From positions 1 to 47,532 of the forward strand of contig JBBRDW010000020.1 in assembly GCA_038203525.1 (NCBI GenBank): 47,532 nucleotides of DNA. The letters run 5' to 3'. Positions 36,718-44,072 of this stretch are shown here, piece after piece. The translations under genes were made by a program, and so were the position numbers. Each line of letters opens with the position of its first letter. Position 1 is the stretch's first letter. This stretch comes from Limnovirga sp038203525. GTDB lineage: Bacteria > Bacteroidota > Bacteroidia > Chitinophagales > Chitinophagaceae. A model generated the notes under the pieces. The model was given only the letters and a program-made list of their open reading frames with translations, did no database searches and had not been told where the DNA came from.

Positions 36718-37395
36718 TTAGATTAGAATATTTTCAGTAACGCTCTGCCCATCCAGCATGCGTATGATGCGGTGGCTGTAACGGGAATCGTGTTCGCTGT
36801 GTGTAACCATTACAATGGTGGTTCCTTGTTCGTTTAACTCAGTTAACAGCTGCATTACTTCGTTACCGTTATGGCTGTCGAGGTTACCGGTTGGCTCATC
36901 GGCCAGAATTAATTTTGGTTTATTTACAACAGCCCTAGCAACGGCAACACGCTGCTGCTGACCACCGGAAAGCTGCTGTGGGTAATGGTTGCGGCGGTGC
37001 ATGATCTGCACTTTATCGAGCACTTCTTCTACGCGCTTTTTGCGCTCGGGCGCCTTCATGCCGGTGTAGATTAACGGCAGTTCTACGTTTTCGAAAACGG
37101 TTAACTCATCAATTAAATTAAAACTCTGAAAAACGAAACCTATATTGTGTTTGCGAAGGTCGGCACGTTTGCGTTCGTTAAATTTTGCTACTTCGATGCC
37201 GTTGAAAACGAAGCTTCCTGCATCGGGGTCGTCGAGCAAACCGAGAATATTAAGCAGGGTAGATTTGCCACAACCCGATGGCCCCATTATTGCCACAAAT
37301 TCACCTTCTTTTACTTCAATGGAAAGTTTATTCAATGCAACTGTTTCCACTTCTTCTGTGCGATACACTTTTTCGAGTTCGGTTATCTTAATCAT
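36718..37395 (-). CDS. ABC transporter ATP-binding protein (MacB/LolD type)
   Basis: The 225-residue cytoplasmic ATPase has Walker A GPSGCGKST (~38-46), a Q-loop in NIGFVFQSFNL, the ABC signature LSGGQQQR, Walker B LILADEPTG and the switch His in MVTHSEHD. Length and sequence fit the MacB/LolD subfamily, which pairs with FtsX-type permeases and powers mechanotransmission across the envelope. It is the only ATPase in the window for eight permeases. The fusion-protein gene lies upstream, separated by a four-helix-bundle cassette whose removal would leave ~27 bases between them. Confidence 0.93.
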   Translation of the reverse strand: MIKITELEKVYRTEEVETVALNKLSIEVKEGEFVAIMGPSGCGKSTLLNILGLLDDPDAGSFVFNGIEVAKFNERKRADLRKHNIGFVFQSFNLIDELTVFENVELPLIYTGMKAPERKKRVEEVLDKVQIMHRRNHYPQQLSGGQQQRVAVARAVVNKPKLILADEPTGNLDSHNGNEVMQLLTELNEQGTTIVMVTHSEHDSRYSHRIIRMLDGQSVTENILI

Positions 37396-37412
37396 AATAT
37401 AGCCTTTAGCTT

Positions 37413-37863
37413 TTAGCCATTAGCAGTTAGCTGATGGTTTTTTGTTATTAAATTTGACTTTACGACTGTCGCTTTTTATTTAAAATTTACCATGAAAAAT
37501 TATAAAGATTTGTTGGTGTGGCAAAGAGCCATCATTTAACCCTGAAAATTTATACAGCAACAAAAGTTTGCCCAAACGATGAGTTGTACAGCCTCTCTTC
37601 TCAAATGCGGCGCTCTGCATCTTCAATACCTACCAATATTGCAGAGGGACCTGGAAGAAAGACCGATCTTGAATTTAAGCGTTTTGTTATCATCGCTTCT
37701 GGTTCTGCTGCTGAGGTTTATTACCAACTTATTTTAAGCCGGGACCTTCTATACATCTCAATGGAAAATTTTAAAGAACTATATGAATCAATAACAGAAA
37801 TTAGAAAAATGTTGCACTCATTGATTAACACACTCACTCCAAAAGCTAACAGCTAATGGCTAA
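37413..37863. mobile_element. Four-helix-bundle cassette 1 bounded by inverted repeats
   Basis: TTAGCCATTAGCAGTTAGCT (37413-37432) and AGCTAACAGCTAATGGCTAA (37844-37863) are inverted repeats matching at 19 of 20 positions. They enclose the frameshifted four-helix-bundle gene with a 59-base leader, and the right repeat overlaps the gene's stop. Outside the cassette only 10 bases separate it from the fusion-protein stop and 17 from the ATPase start. No transposase is present, so mobility is inferred from its structure and from the second copy. Confidence 0.6.
37492..37856 (+). pseudogene. Four-helix-bundle protein (23S rRNA IVP family), frameshifted
   Basis: The gene starts at ATG 37492 (MKNYKDLLVWQ...) but reaches a TAA at 37537. 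The rest of the family sequence continues in another frame from ~37518 (SHHLTLKIYTATK ... SSQMRRSASSIPTNIAEGPG) to 37856. One missing base near 37522-37527 (TGGCAAAGAG, where an extra A restores the frame) would give 121 residues, the normal family length. The intact second copy at 41243-41593 shows the expected junction WQKSHQLTLKIY. The family (PF05635/TIGR02436) resembles proteins encoded in 23S rRNA intervening sequences and Avd proteins of diversity-generating retroelements; its function when dispersed is unclear. A sequencing error is possible. Confidence 0.78.
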
Positions 37864-37873
37864 TAGCATCTCC

Positions 37874-39130
37874 CTAGGGCTTCTTTAAAACCAGTTCCTG
37901 CATGGTTCCGTAATTTTCGTAGCTGCTGGTTACTACTTTGTCGCCCGGCTGAAGCCCCTGCAGCACTTCATAATAATCTACATTCTGGTTACCTAACTGT
38001 ATATCTACTTTATATGCTTTGCTACCATCTGCATTTACTTTAAAAATCCAGTTACCACCTGTTTGCTGGTAGAAACCTCCTTTTGCCAAAAGAATGGATT
38101 GTCTTTCATCGCTAAGTGCAACAAGTATCTGCAATGTTTGTCCGCGTCGTATGCCTTTGGGCACCCTACCTACAAACTGCATATCAACCTGGAAACGGCC
38201 ATTGGTAACCTGGGTGTACACTTTTTTTATTTCAAGTATATAAGCGGTATCTGCAAATGTGAATGTGCCTTTTAAGCCTGTATAAATGCGGGAAAGATAA
38301 TGCTCATCTATATCAACACGAACTTTGAAACCGCTCAATACGTCTATTTGCCCGAGGCGTTCGCCTTTGTTTTTATTTTGCCCCACTTCGGCATCAAGTG
38401 AGGTTACCTGGCCATCTACTGGTGCACGAACAATAAGATCGCCAACCTTCTTTCTCATTACTGCCAGTGCATTTTGCGAACCTTCGTAAGATTGCTTTGC
38501 CTGGTCAAGCTGTTGTTTGGTAGAAACCGAATCCTGGCTGAGTATCTGCGCTGTTAATTTCTTTTTTGCTACCTGATAGTTGTAATTGTTTTCGGCCTGT
38601 CTAAATTCCTGCGAACCAATTACCTTCTGTTCGTACAAATGTTTATCAAGATTGTAAACACGTTCAGCTTCTTTAAGTGAATTGTCTACGTCTGTCATCT
38701 GGTTTAATTTGGTGGTGGTATTTTGCTGGGCAGCATTGCGGGCAATCTGCATTTGTGTTAACAGGTTGTACACAGAGGTTTCCTGATTTACAAGACTAAG
38801 CTCGAGGTCTGTATTGGACAATTTTAAGATTGGCTGGTCTTTTTTCATTATAGTCCCATCGTCTACATATTTTTCTTCAACCCTGCCACCTTCAACTGCA
38901 TCAAGGTAAATGGTTGTTTGGGGCAGTACCACACCGTTTACAGGTATATTTTCCTGGAACACACCTTTTTGTACTTCGCTTATGGTAATGCGGTCTGTAT
39001 CCACATTTAATTTGCTGTTGCCAGAGGTATAATAATAGCTCGCTATAATTAAGCCGATCAATGCCACCACTCCTGCAATAGTTAAAATCCTTTTCTTATT
39101 CCAGTACTTTTTTTCAATTACTCTATCCAC
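37874..39130 (-). CDS. HlyD/MacA-type membrane fusion protein (adaptor)
   Basis: The 418-residue protein has an N-terminal cytoplasmic stub and one membrane helix (~15-32), then a periplasmic adaptor. It has a first lipoyl half with GGRVEEKYVDDGTIMKKDQP (~88-107), a coiled-coil hairpin (~112-235, rich in Gln and Asn), a second lipoyl half with VRAPVDGQVTSLDAEVGQ (~240-257), and beta-barrel and membrane-proximal domains including GLQPGDKVV. Such proteins link MacB-like permeases to an outer-membrane channel; no channel gene is in this window. It begins the minus-strand exporter set, divergent from the regulator gene. Confidence 0.9.
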   Translation of the reverse strand: MDRVIEKKYWNKKRILTIAGVVALIGLIIASYYYTSGNSKLNVDTDRITISEVQKGVFQENIPVNGVVLPQTTIYLDAVEGGRVEEKYVDDGTIMKKDQPILKLSNTDLELSLVNQETSVYNLLTQMQIARNAAQQNTTTKLNQMTDVDNSLKEAERVYNLDKHLYEQKVIGSQEFRQAENNYNYQVAKKKLTAQILSQDSVSTKQQLDQAKQSYEGSQNALAVMRKKVGDLIVRAPVDGQVTSLDAEVGQNKNKGERLGQIDVLSGFKVRVDIDEHYLSRIYTGLKGTFTFADTAYILEIKKVYTQVTNGRFQVDMQFVGRVPKGIRRGQTLQILVALSDERQSILLAKGGFYQQTGGNWIFKVNADGSKAYKVDIQLGNQNVDYYEVLQGLQPGDKVVTSSYENYGTMQELVLKKP

Positions 39131-39511
39131 AGTTTATCGATTTAATTTAATCTTTCCGTTTACTCAATTTGCCTTTAGTTTGTTTTCCGGCATCATACAT
39201 AAACAAATAGTAGTGCCAAAAAAAATGGTATTGAGCAACAGGCATTTATAAAAAATATTTAAATATCGGTGTCCGCTTTCGATACAGTTTGTGTACGCAA
39301 TTGTAACACAGGTACATTCGACTTTTTATGTAAACAATTAAGCCTCATTAATTTAATGGTATTGGTATATTTATGGAGTTGAGTTGCTGAGTTTCGTAGC
39401 ATTGGTTTCGTAAGAACAAGGCTTTTGAAAATTAACCGAAAGGTAAAGCTGTATTTATTGATTGATTGATTGATTATTACCATTATTACAGCTTTGTATT
39501 CTAAGCATATT
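39131..39511. other. Intergenic region upstream of the fusion protein
   Basis: This 380-base AT-rich stretch has no convincing gene; a 74-codon minus-strand frame (39259-39483) lacks any domain. It holds a possible sigma-54 site (next feature) and a short ATTGATTGATTGATTATTA tract near 39457-39475. Confidence 0.4.
39203..39218 (-). promoter_or_regulatory. Possible sigma-54 (-24/-12) promoter for the exporter genes
   Basis: On the minus strand TGGCAC (perfect -24) is followed by TACTA and TTTGT, where the -12 consensus is TTGCW; the -12 part is weak or off by one base. It lies 73 bases upstream of the fusion-protein start. It is of interest only because the divergent regulator is of the sigma-54-activating NtrC class. 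Confidence 0.3.
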
Positions 39512-39730
39512 TTTTGGAGCCGGGCTTTATAACCCTTGTTGATGTTTCGTTGCAGCTTGCCCCCGCCAAGGCGGTGGTTGCACTCTTGTACTAAAGAATA
39601 GCATTCAGCCTTGAGCCGTTAGCTATTAGCTAGGGGTTAAGAGCTGAGATCATTGGTCAACAAAGTTCCGAACGCATAAGAGTGCGACGCAAGAAAAGTA
39701 TAATAGTAATTTGCAGCCGGGCTAATAAAA
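39512..39730. repeat. Interspersed palindromic element, two arms (E15)
   Basis: Left arm: GGAGCCGGGCTTTATAACCC, then TTTCGTTGCAGCTTGCCCCC, GCCAAGGCGGTGG and TTGCACTCTTGTAC (to 39591), a long-core arm with a CCGCC/GGCGG stem. Right arm: GCATAAGAGTGCGACGCAAG from 39674 with the outer end GCAGCCGGGCTAATAAAA, a short-core arm. Combining both core types in one unit shows the two subfamilies are related. Between the arms, GAGCCGTTAGCTATTAGCTA (39613-39632) resembles the inverted-repeat end of cassette 1. Confidence 0.72.
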
Positions 39731-39789
39731 ACTATAATTGCAGCGATTAAGCAATTAACGATTCACGATAAATAAATGATCTGTAATTT

Positions 39790-41148
39790 ATGAACCTAAA
39801 GAAATATTCCATTCTTGCAGTTGACGATGACACGGATGTATTAACCGCTGTGCGCCTTCTACTAAAAACAGATGTAAAAGAAATTCTTACAGAGAAGAAC
39901 CCGGAGAATATACCGGCGCTTTTATCGAAACAAAGTTTTGACCTGGTGCTGTTGGATATGAATTTTAAATCTTCCATAAACACGGGCAATGAAGGTATTT
40001 TCTGGCTAAAGCGTATTAAAGAACTGAGACCGGAAATAGCCGTGATAATGATAACTGCCTATGGGGGCATTGATCTCGCCGTTCGCTCATTAAAAGAAGG
40101 TGCGGAAGATTTTATTGTAAAACCCTGGCACAACGAAAAACTTATTTCAACGATTGAAGAGGCTTTGCGCGGAAAAGGTACAGGCAAACTAAAAAATACC
40201 GCAGGCCAAAACAATGCCCTGCCGGGCAAAGACATGCTGGGCAAAAGCGAAGTGATGGAAGATATTTTTTTTAAGGTTTCGAAAATAGCCCCTACCGATG
40301 CAAACGTTTTAATACTTGGCGAAAACGGTACTGGCAAAGACCTGATAGCAAAAGCCATTCACGAAAGATCGTTGCGGGCAAATATGCCATTTGTAAAAGT
40401 TGATGTGGGCGCACTCACCGAAACACTTTTTGAAAGTGAATTATTCGGGCATAAAAAAGGTGCTTATACCGATGCCAAAGAAGACCGTGTTGGCCGCTTT
40501 GAAAGCGCCAATGGAGGCACTTTATTTTTAGATGAGATTGGTAATATTAGCCTTATGCAGCAGGCAAAACTGCTTACTGTTTTGCAGAACAGGCAGGTAA
40601 CACGCCTTGGCGCCAACCAACCCGCAGATATTGACATACGCCTTATATGCGCTACCAATTTACCATTGAGCGAACTGGCCAATGAAACACGTTTTAGAAA
40701 GGACCTTGTTTATCGCATTAACACGGTAGAAATAACCGTACCGCCATTGCGCAAAAGAGGCGATGACATTGTTTTACTGGCAAAACACTATGCTAAACAA
40801 TATTCCGCCAAGTACATGCGTCCTGCCATTGACTTTGATGAAAGTGCAAGGCAAAAATTACTTAGCTATCATTACCCCGGCAATGTAAGAGAACTGCAAT
40901 ACACCATTGAAAGGGCCATTATTATGGGCGACGGCGAAGTGCTGCAGGCGAAAGATCTTATCTTCTCGCCCATTGAGTCAGCTACGGCTGCGGTAGCAGA
41001 AGCAGATGAAACAAAGCTGAGCACCATGGAAAAAAACGCCATACTAAGGGTAATAGAAAAACATGGCGGCAATATTACCAAAGCTGCCAAAGAACTGGGG
41101 CTAACAAGAACGGCTTTGTACCGGCGGTTGAGTAAGTATGATATTTGA
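39790..41148 (+). CDS. NtrC-family sigma-54-dependent response regulator
   Basis: The 452-residue protein has a receiver domain (1-120: acidic DDD at 12-14, phosphoacceptor Asp56, Thr89, Lys111). An AAA+ domain follows (~150-385), with Walker A GENGTGKD (177-184), Walker B GGTLFLDEIG (242-251) and arginine-finger region. A Fis-type helix-turn-helix ends it (~420-452, GGNITKAAKELGLTRTALYR). The sigma-54 contact loop, GAFTGA in most relatives, reads GAYTDA (224-229). It is divergent from the exporter and paired with the kinase downstream, the gap being interrupted by four-helix-bundle cassette 2. It likely activates the exporter genes. Confidence 0.92.
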   Translation: MNLKKYSILAVDDDTDVLTAVRLLLKTDVKEILTEKNPENIPALLSKQSFDLVLLDMNFKSSINTGNEGIFWLKRIKELRPEIAVIMITAYGGIDLAVRSLKEGAEDFIVKPWHNEKLISTIEEALRGKGTGKLKNTAGQNNALPGKDMLGKSEVMEDIFFKVSKIAPTDANVLILGENGTGKDLIAKAIHERSLRANMPFVKVDVGALTETLFESELFGHKKGAYTDAKEDRVGRFESANGGTLFLDEIGNISLMQQAKLLTVLQNRQVTRLGANQPADIDIRLICATNLPLSELANETRFRKDLVYRINTVEITVPPLRKRGDDIVLLAKHYAKQYSAKYMRPAIDFDESARQKLLSYHYPGNVRELQYTIERAIIMGDGEVLQAKDLIFSPIESATAAVAEADETKLSTMEKNAILRVIEKHGGNITKAAKELGLTRTALYRRLSKYDI

Positions 41149-41158
41149 GTGCCGTCAC

Positions 41159-41675
41159 GTATCAGCATTCGGGTATCAGCAAAGGCTTACTAATGAGTAT
41201 ATTTTGTACACTTTTATTTAAACCGAGAATGTGTGCATCAAGCTATCTCAGCTTTTGGATAAAGGCATAAATCATTTTTCTAATAATAATAATTTCATTA
41301 GTAAGCTCCTCATGAAATATTATGGATAAATAGCCAAGATCTTTTGAAAGTAGCACCTGGTATTCAAGTTCCGAAACGGACCCACTGGCAATTGTGAGAA
41401 AACGGATTAATTCAGCATCGCTGTCTCGACCGCATCCTTCAGCAATATTAGTGGGAACCGAAGTTGAAGAACGTCTTATTTGAGAAACAATCCCAAATAT
41501 TTCATCTTTAGGAAATGTTTTTGTTGCTGCATAAATTTTCAACGTTAATTGATGGCTCTTTTGCCAGATTGAAAGTTTCTTGAAATCACGCATAAGATTG
41601 TTTTTTAATTTTAGGTATTAAAAATAAAATATTCATACGGTATTATGGTATTGGCTGATAACTGAAACCTGATAC
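41159..41675. mobile_element. Four-helix-bundle cassette 2 bounded by inverted repeats
   Basis: GTATCAGCATTCGGGTATCAGC (22 bases from 41159 to 41180) and its imperfect inverse at 41654-41675 match at 18 of 22 positions. They enclose an intact four-helix-bundle gene on the minus strand with a 60-base leader. Outside it, 10 bases separate the cassette from the regulator stop and 15 from the kinase start, nearly the same geometry as cassette 1 (10 and 17). The repeat sequences of the two cassettes differ. Confidence 0.55.
41243..41593 (-). CDS. Four-helix-bundle protein (23S rRNA IVP family)
   Basis: The 116-residue intact protein begins MRDFKKLSIWQKSHQLTLKI. It has the family core IRRSSTSVPTNIAEGCGR (~42-59), IASGSVSELEYQVLLSKDLG and a C-terminal helix. 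All-helical, no signal peptide; members form pentameric bundles with basic faces thought to bind nucleic acid. It lies antisense between the regulator and kinase genes inside an inverted-repeat-bounded cassette. It is paralogous to the frameshifted gene at 37492-37856. Role in the host is unknown. Confidence 0.88.
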   Translation of the reverse strand: MRDFKKLSIWQKSHQLTLKIYAATKTFPKDEIFGIVSQIRRSSTSVPTNIAEGCGRDSDAELIRFLTIASGSVSELEYQVLLSKDLGYLSIIFHEELTNEIIIIRKMIYAFIQKLR

Positions 41676-41690
41676 CAGAAACCTGTAAAA

Positions 41691-43034
41691 ATGTTTAAGC
41701 GATACGAGTGGAGCATCATGGTTAAAGTAGTATTGATGTTTGTTACTATTTCAGCAGCTAGTTTTATATTGGTAAAAGGCTGGTATATGTACGAATTGTT
41801 GGTATGCCCCATTATCATTTTTCAACTCATCGATTTTTTTCGCTTTCACGAGAAAGCACAGGTAGAAGTGCAGCAGTTTGTAGAGAGCGTACATTACCGC
41901 GACTTTAGCCGCTACTTCGATGTAAAGCATGCCCCGCTTGAATTACAAACCTTGCGCAAAGGTTTCAACGATATTAATACCACACTAAAAGTTATTAGTA
42001 AAGAAAAGGAAACGCAATACCAATACCTGCAGAAAATACTGGAACTGGTAGATACGGGCATACTCTCTTACGAGATGGAAAGTGGCGAAGTGGTGTGGAT
42101 GAATGAATCGCTAAAAAGGCTACTAGAAGTACCCTATTTAAAAACAATCCACTCCCTTTCAAAACGCGACTGGAACCTGTATCACGAGATCATGTCGCTA
42201 CCCCTTGGCGAAAGTCATATAGCCACAGCGCACCACGATAAAAATGCTTTTAAAATTTTATTATCAGCAACCGCTTTTCAAACAGAAGGGAAAAAATACA
42301 AGCTTATTGCCTTTCAAAACGTAAACGAAGCATTGGACGAAACAGAAAGCAAAGCATGGCAACGTTTGCTCAATGTATTAACGCACGAAATCATGAACTC
42401 TGTTGCACCCATTTCATCGCTTAGCAGCACATTAAAAAATATTTTAAACCAGTCACGAGAAAACGTTTCGCCAGAAAACAGGGGAAATTTCGAAGACCTT
42501 GAGCTCGGCATCACTACCATTCAAAGCAGAAGCGAAGGGCTGCTTAAGTTTGCAGAAACCTACCGCAACCTCAATAAGATTACAACACTTAATCTTCAAA
42601 AAGTTTATGTGCGTGATCTTTTTGAAAACATGCACACCCTTATGGAGCCAACACTCGATCAAAAAAATATCGAAATAGAGATCATTCTAAAAGATCCCGA
42701 TCTTATGATAGAAGCAGACACCAATTTAATAGAACAGGTGCTTATTAATCTAATTGTAAACGCCATTGAAGCCGTAAAAGAAAAAGAAAATCCACGCATT
42801 ATGCTTTCGGCATCTCAACACGGCAATAAAAAACCATTGATACAAATCTCCGATAACGGCAGCGGCATGCCCGAAGAACTGGCAGATAAAATTTTCATCC
42901 CCTTCTTCACTACCAAAAAAACTGGCAGTGGCATTGGGCTAAGCCTGTGCAAGCAAATAATGATGCTGCACAAGGGCAATATTCACGTACAATCAAAAGT
43001 GGGCGAAGGCACCGCATTTACGTTACAGTTTTAA
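41691..43034 (+). CDS. Membrane sensor histidine kinase
   Basis: The 447-residue kinase has two N-terminal membrane helices (~9-28 and ~34-50) with almost no periplasmic loop, so the signal is probably sensed in the membrane or cytoplasm. A PAS-like region spans ~105-215. The H-box LTHEIMNSVAPI places phospho-acceptor His232. The HATPase domain has N-box residues Asn353/Asn357, G1 DNGSGMP (388-394), the FIPFFTTK segment and G2 GSGIGLSL (412-419). This is the architecture of NtrB-like kinases paired with NtrC-type regulators in Bacteroidota exporter loci. It follows its likely partner with cassette 2 between. Confidence 0.92.
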   Translation: MFKRYEWSIMVKVVLMFVTISAASFILVKGWYMYELLVCPIIIFQLIDFFRFHEKAQVEVQQFVESVHYRDFSRYFDVKHAPLELQTLRKGFNDINTTLKVISKEKETQYQYLQKILELVDTGILSYEMESGEVVWMNESLKRLLEVPYLKTIHSLSKRDWNLYHEIMSLPLGESHIATAHHDKNAFKILLSATAFQTEGKKYKLIAFQNVNEALDETESKAWQRLLNVLTHEIMNSVAPISSLSSTLKNILNQSRENVSPENRGNFEDLELGITTIQSRSEGLLKFAETYRNLNKITTLNLQKVYVRDLFENMHTLMEPTLDQKNIEIEIILKDPDLMIEADTNLIEQVLINLIVNAIEAVKEKENPRIMLSASQHGNKKPLIQISDNGSGMPEELADKIFIPFFTTKKTGSGIGLSLCKQIMMLHKGNIHVQSKVGEGTAFTLQF

Positions 43035-43047
43035 ATACATTTTTTTG

Positions 43048-43100
43048 GGCCCAGCATTTTTTCTTTGGGCATCGCCTGTTGCGTCGCACTCTTGTACAGT
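43048..43100. repeat. Left arm of interspersed element (E16) after the kinase gene
   Basis: TTTTTTGGGCCCAGCATTTT and GGGCATCGCCT precede the perfect core GTTGCGTCGCACTCTTGTAC at 43078-43097. It starts ~14 bases after the kinase stop. No right arm was found in the following 600 bases. Confidence 0.72.
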
Positions 43101-43736
43101 ATATCTACATTGGGCAAACCCCCAGCAACATTACAAATGCCTACAACGTAAAATCCAAATTGGTGAGGCATTTATTTAAAAACGAAAACCTAACAATCAA
43201 CCTATAATTTAATTGGCGGCTTTATAAAATAAATGTAGTTTACAACTGCAAAGCAACCTATCAATTTAATATCCTTTCTAAAATCCTGAACAAGTTTTCA
43301 TATAAACACTTATATAAATTGTAAGATTATTATGCACCCTTAAAATTGTATAAATATGTACGCCTTAAAAATTGAGTTTTTTCAATTACCCGTATTTGCT
43401 ACTAATTATTTTTTATTAGCCGCTAACAAACGGCTAATAAACTTTACCCCCCCCCGAAAATTATTCAGCCGGGAAACGAAAAAATAAACCGCCATATAGA
43501 TTATTATATCAGGCCATGCCGCCACGAAACGCAATCCTGTACTACAATTGATGGCTGTGGCAATAAAAATTATATCAACGCCCGAAGCCCATAATATTAG
43601 TGATAAGTGCTTATACCCTGCATCATTTTTTACATAACGGCAACCGTTGTTTACCCCCTTTTTATGCAGGCACCATATTGCTGATATTTAAAACCTTCTT
43701 TTAAAAACATTTTCAAATCAATTTAAAATTACAATT
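43101..43736. other. Long non-coding region before the esterase pair
   Basis: About 635 AT-rich bases hold no supported gene. Visible structure is a perfect 10-bp hairpin (TTATTAGCCG 43413-43422 with CGGCTAATAA 43431-43440) and a run of nine C at 43447-43455 just after it. There is no T run after the stem, so it is not a standard terminator in either direction. Confidence 0.5.
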
Positions 43737-44012
43737 ATGAACCATTCAATACAACAACCGCAGCAACCCAATGGGTTTAATCAGGGGTTACCGGTTATAC
43801 TCTTCTTTCATGCAGCCTCACCTGTAGAAAACTTAATTCAGGATGATGCAGCAATTATGGAAATTGCCAAAAAATTTGCCGGTGAAGGGTTTATCAGTTT
43901 ATCAATGGAAAATAAAACCACTGGGAGTGCAGTGGAACAGCAGCTTGCCATTTACAGAGCGATGCTCGATGAGCAAAAAGCTATAAAAAGCATTAAAAAA
44001 GAAAAGCTTTAG
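43737..44012 (+). CDS. Mini alpha/beta-hydrolase-like protein (partial copy)
   Basis: The 91-residue frame has a clear ATG and resembles residues ~145-215 of the full hydrolase next door. LPVILFFHAASP aligns with LPCIILFHAGGF, AKKFAGEGFISLSM with LKEFALKGFIAISV, and EQQLAIYRAMLDEQKAIKSI with HEQLATYRGIQDARGAIRTI. It thus covers the oxyanion strand and following helices but ends before the nucleophile elbow, and has no signal peptide. It is either a decayed remnant of a duplicated gene or a small non-catalytic protein. It lies 60 bases upstream of the full gene on the same strand. Confidence 0.55.
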   Translation: MNHSIQQPQQPNGFNQGLPVILFFHAASPVENLIQDDAAIMEIAKKFAGEGFISLSMENKTTGSAVEQQLAIYRAMLDEQKAIKSIKKEKL

Positions 44013-44072
44013 AATAGCTGCACTTTCTCCGTTTTAATCCAAACAATTTTATTACATAGAAAACTATTATTT

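Noticed and set aside
39259..39483. 74-codon minus-strand frame before the regulator gene
   Set aside because: Low-complexity ATTGATTG tract and no homology; more likely intergenic.
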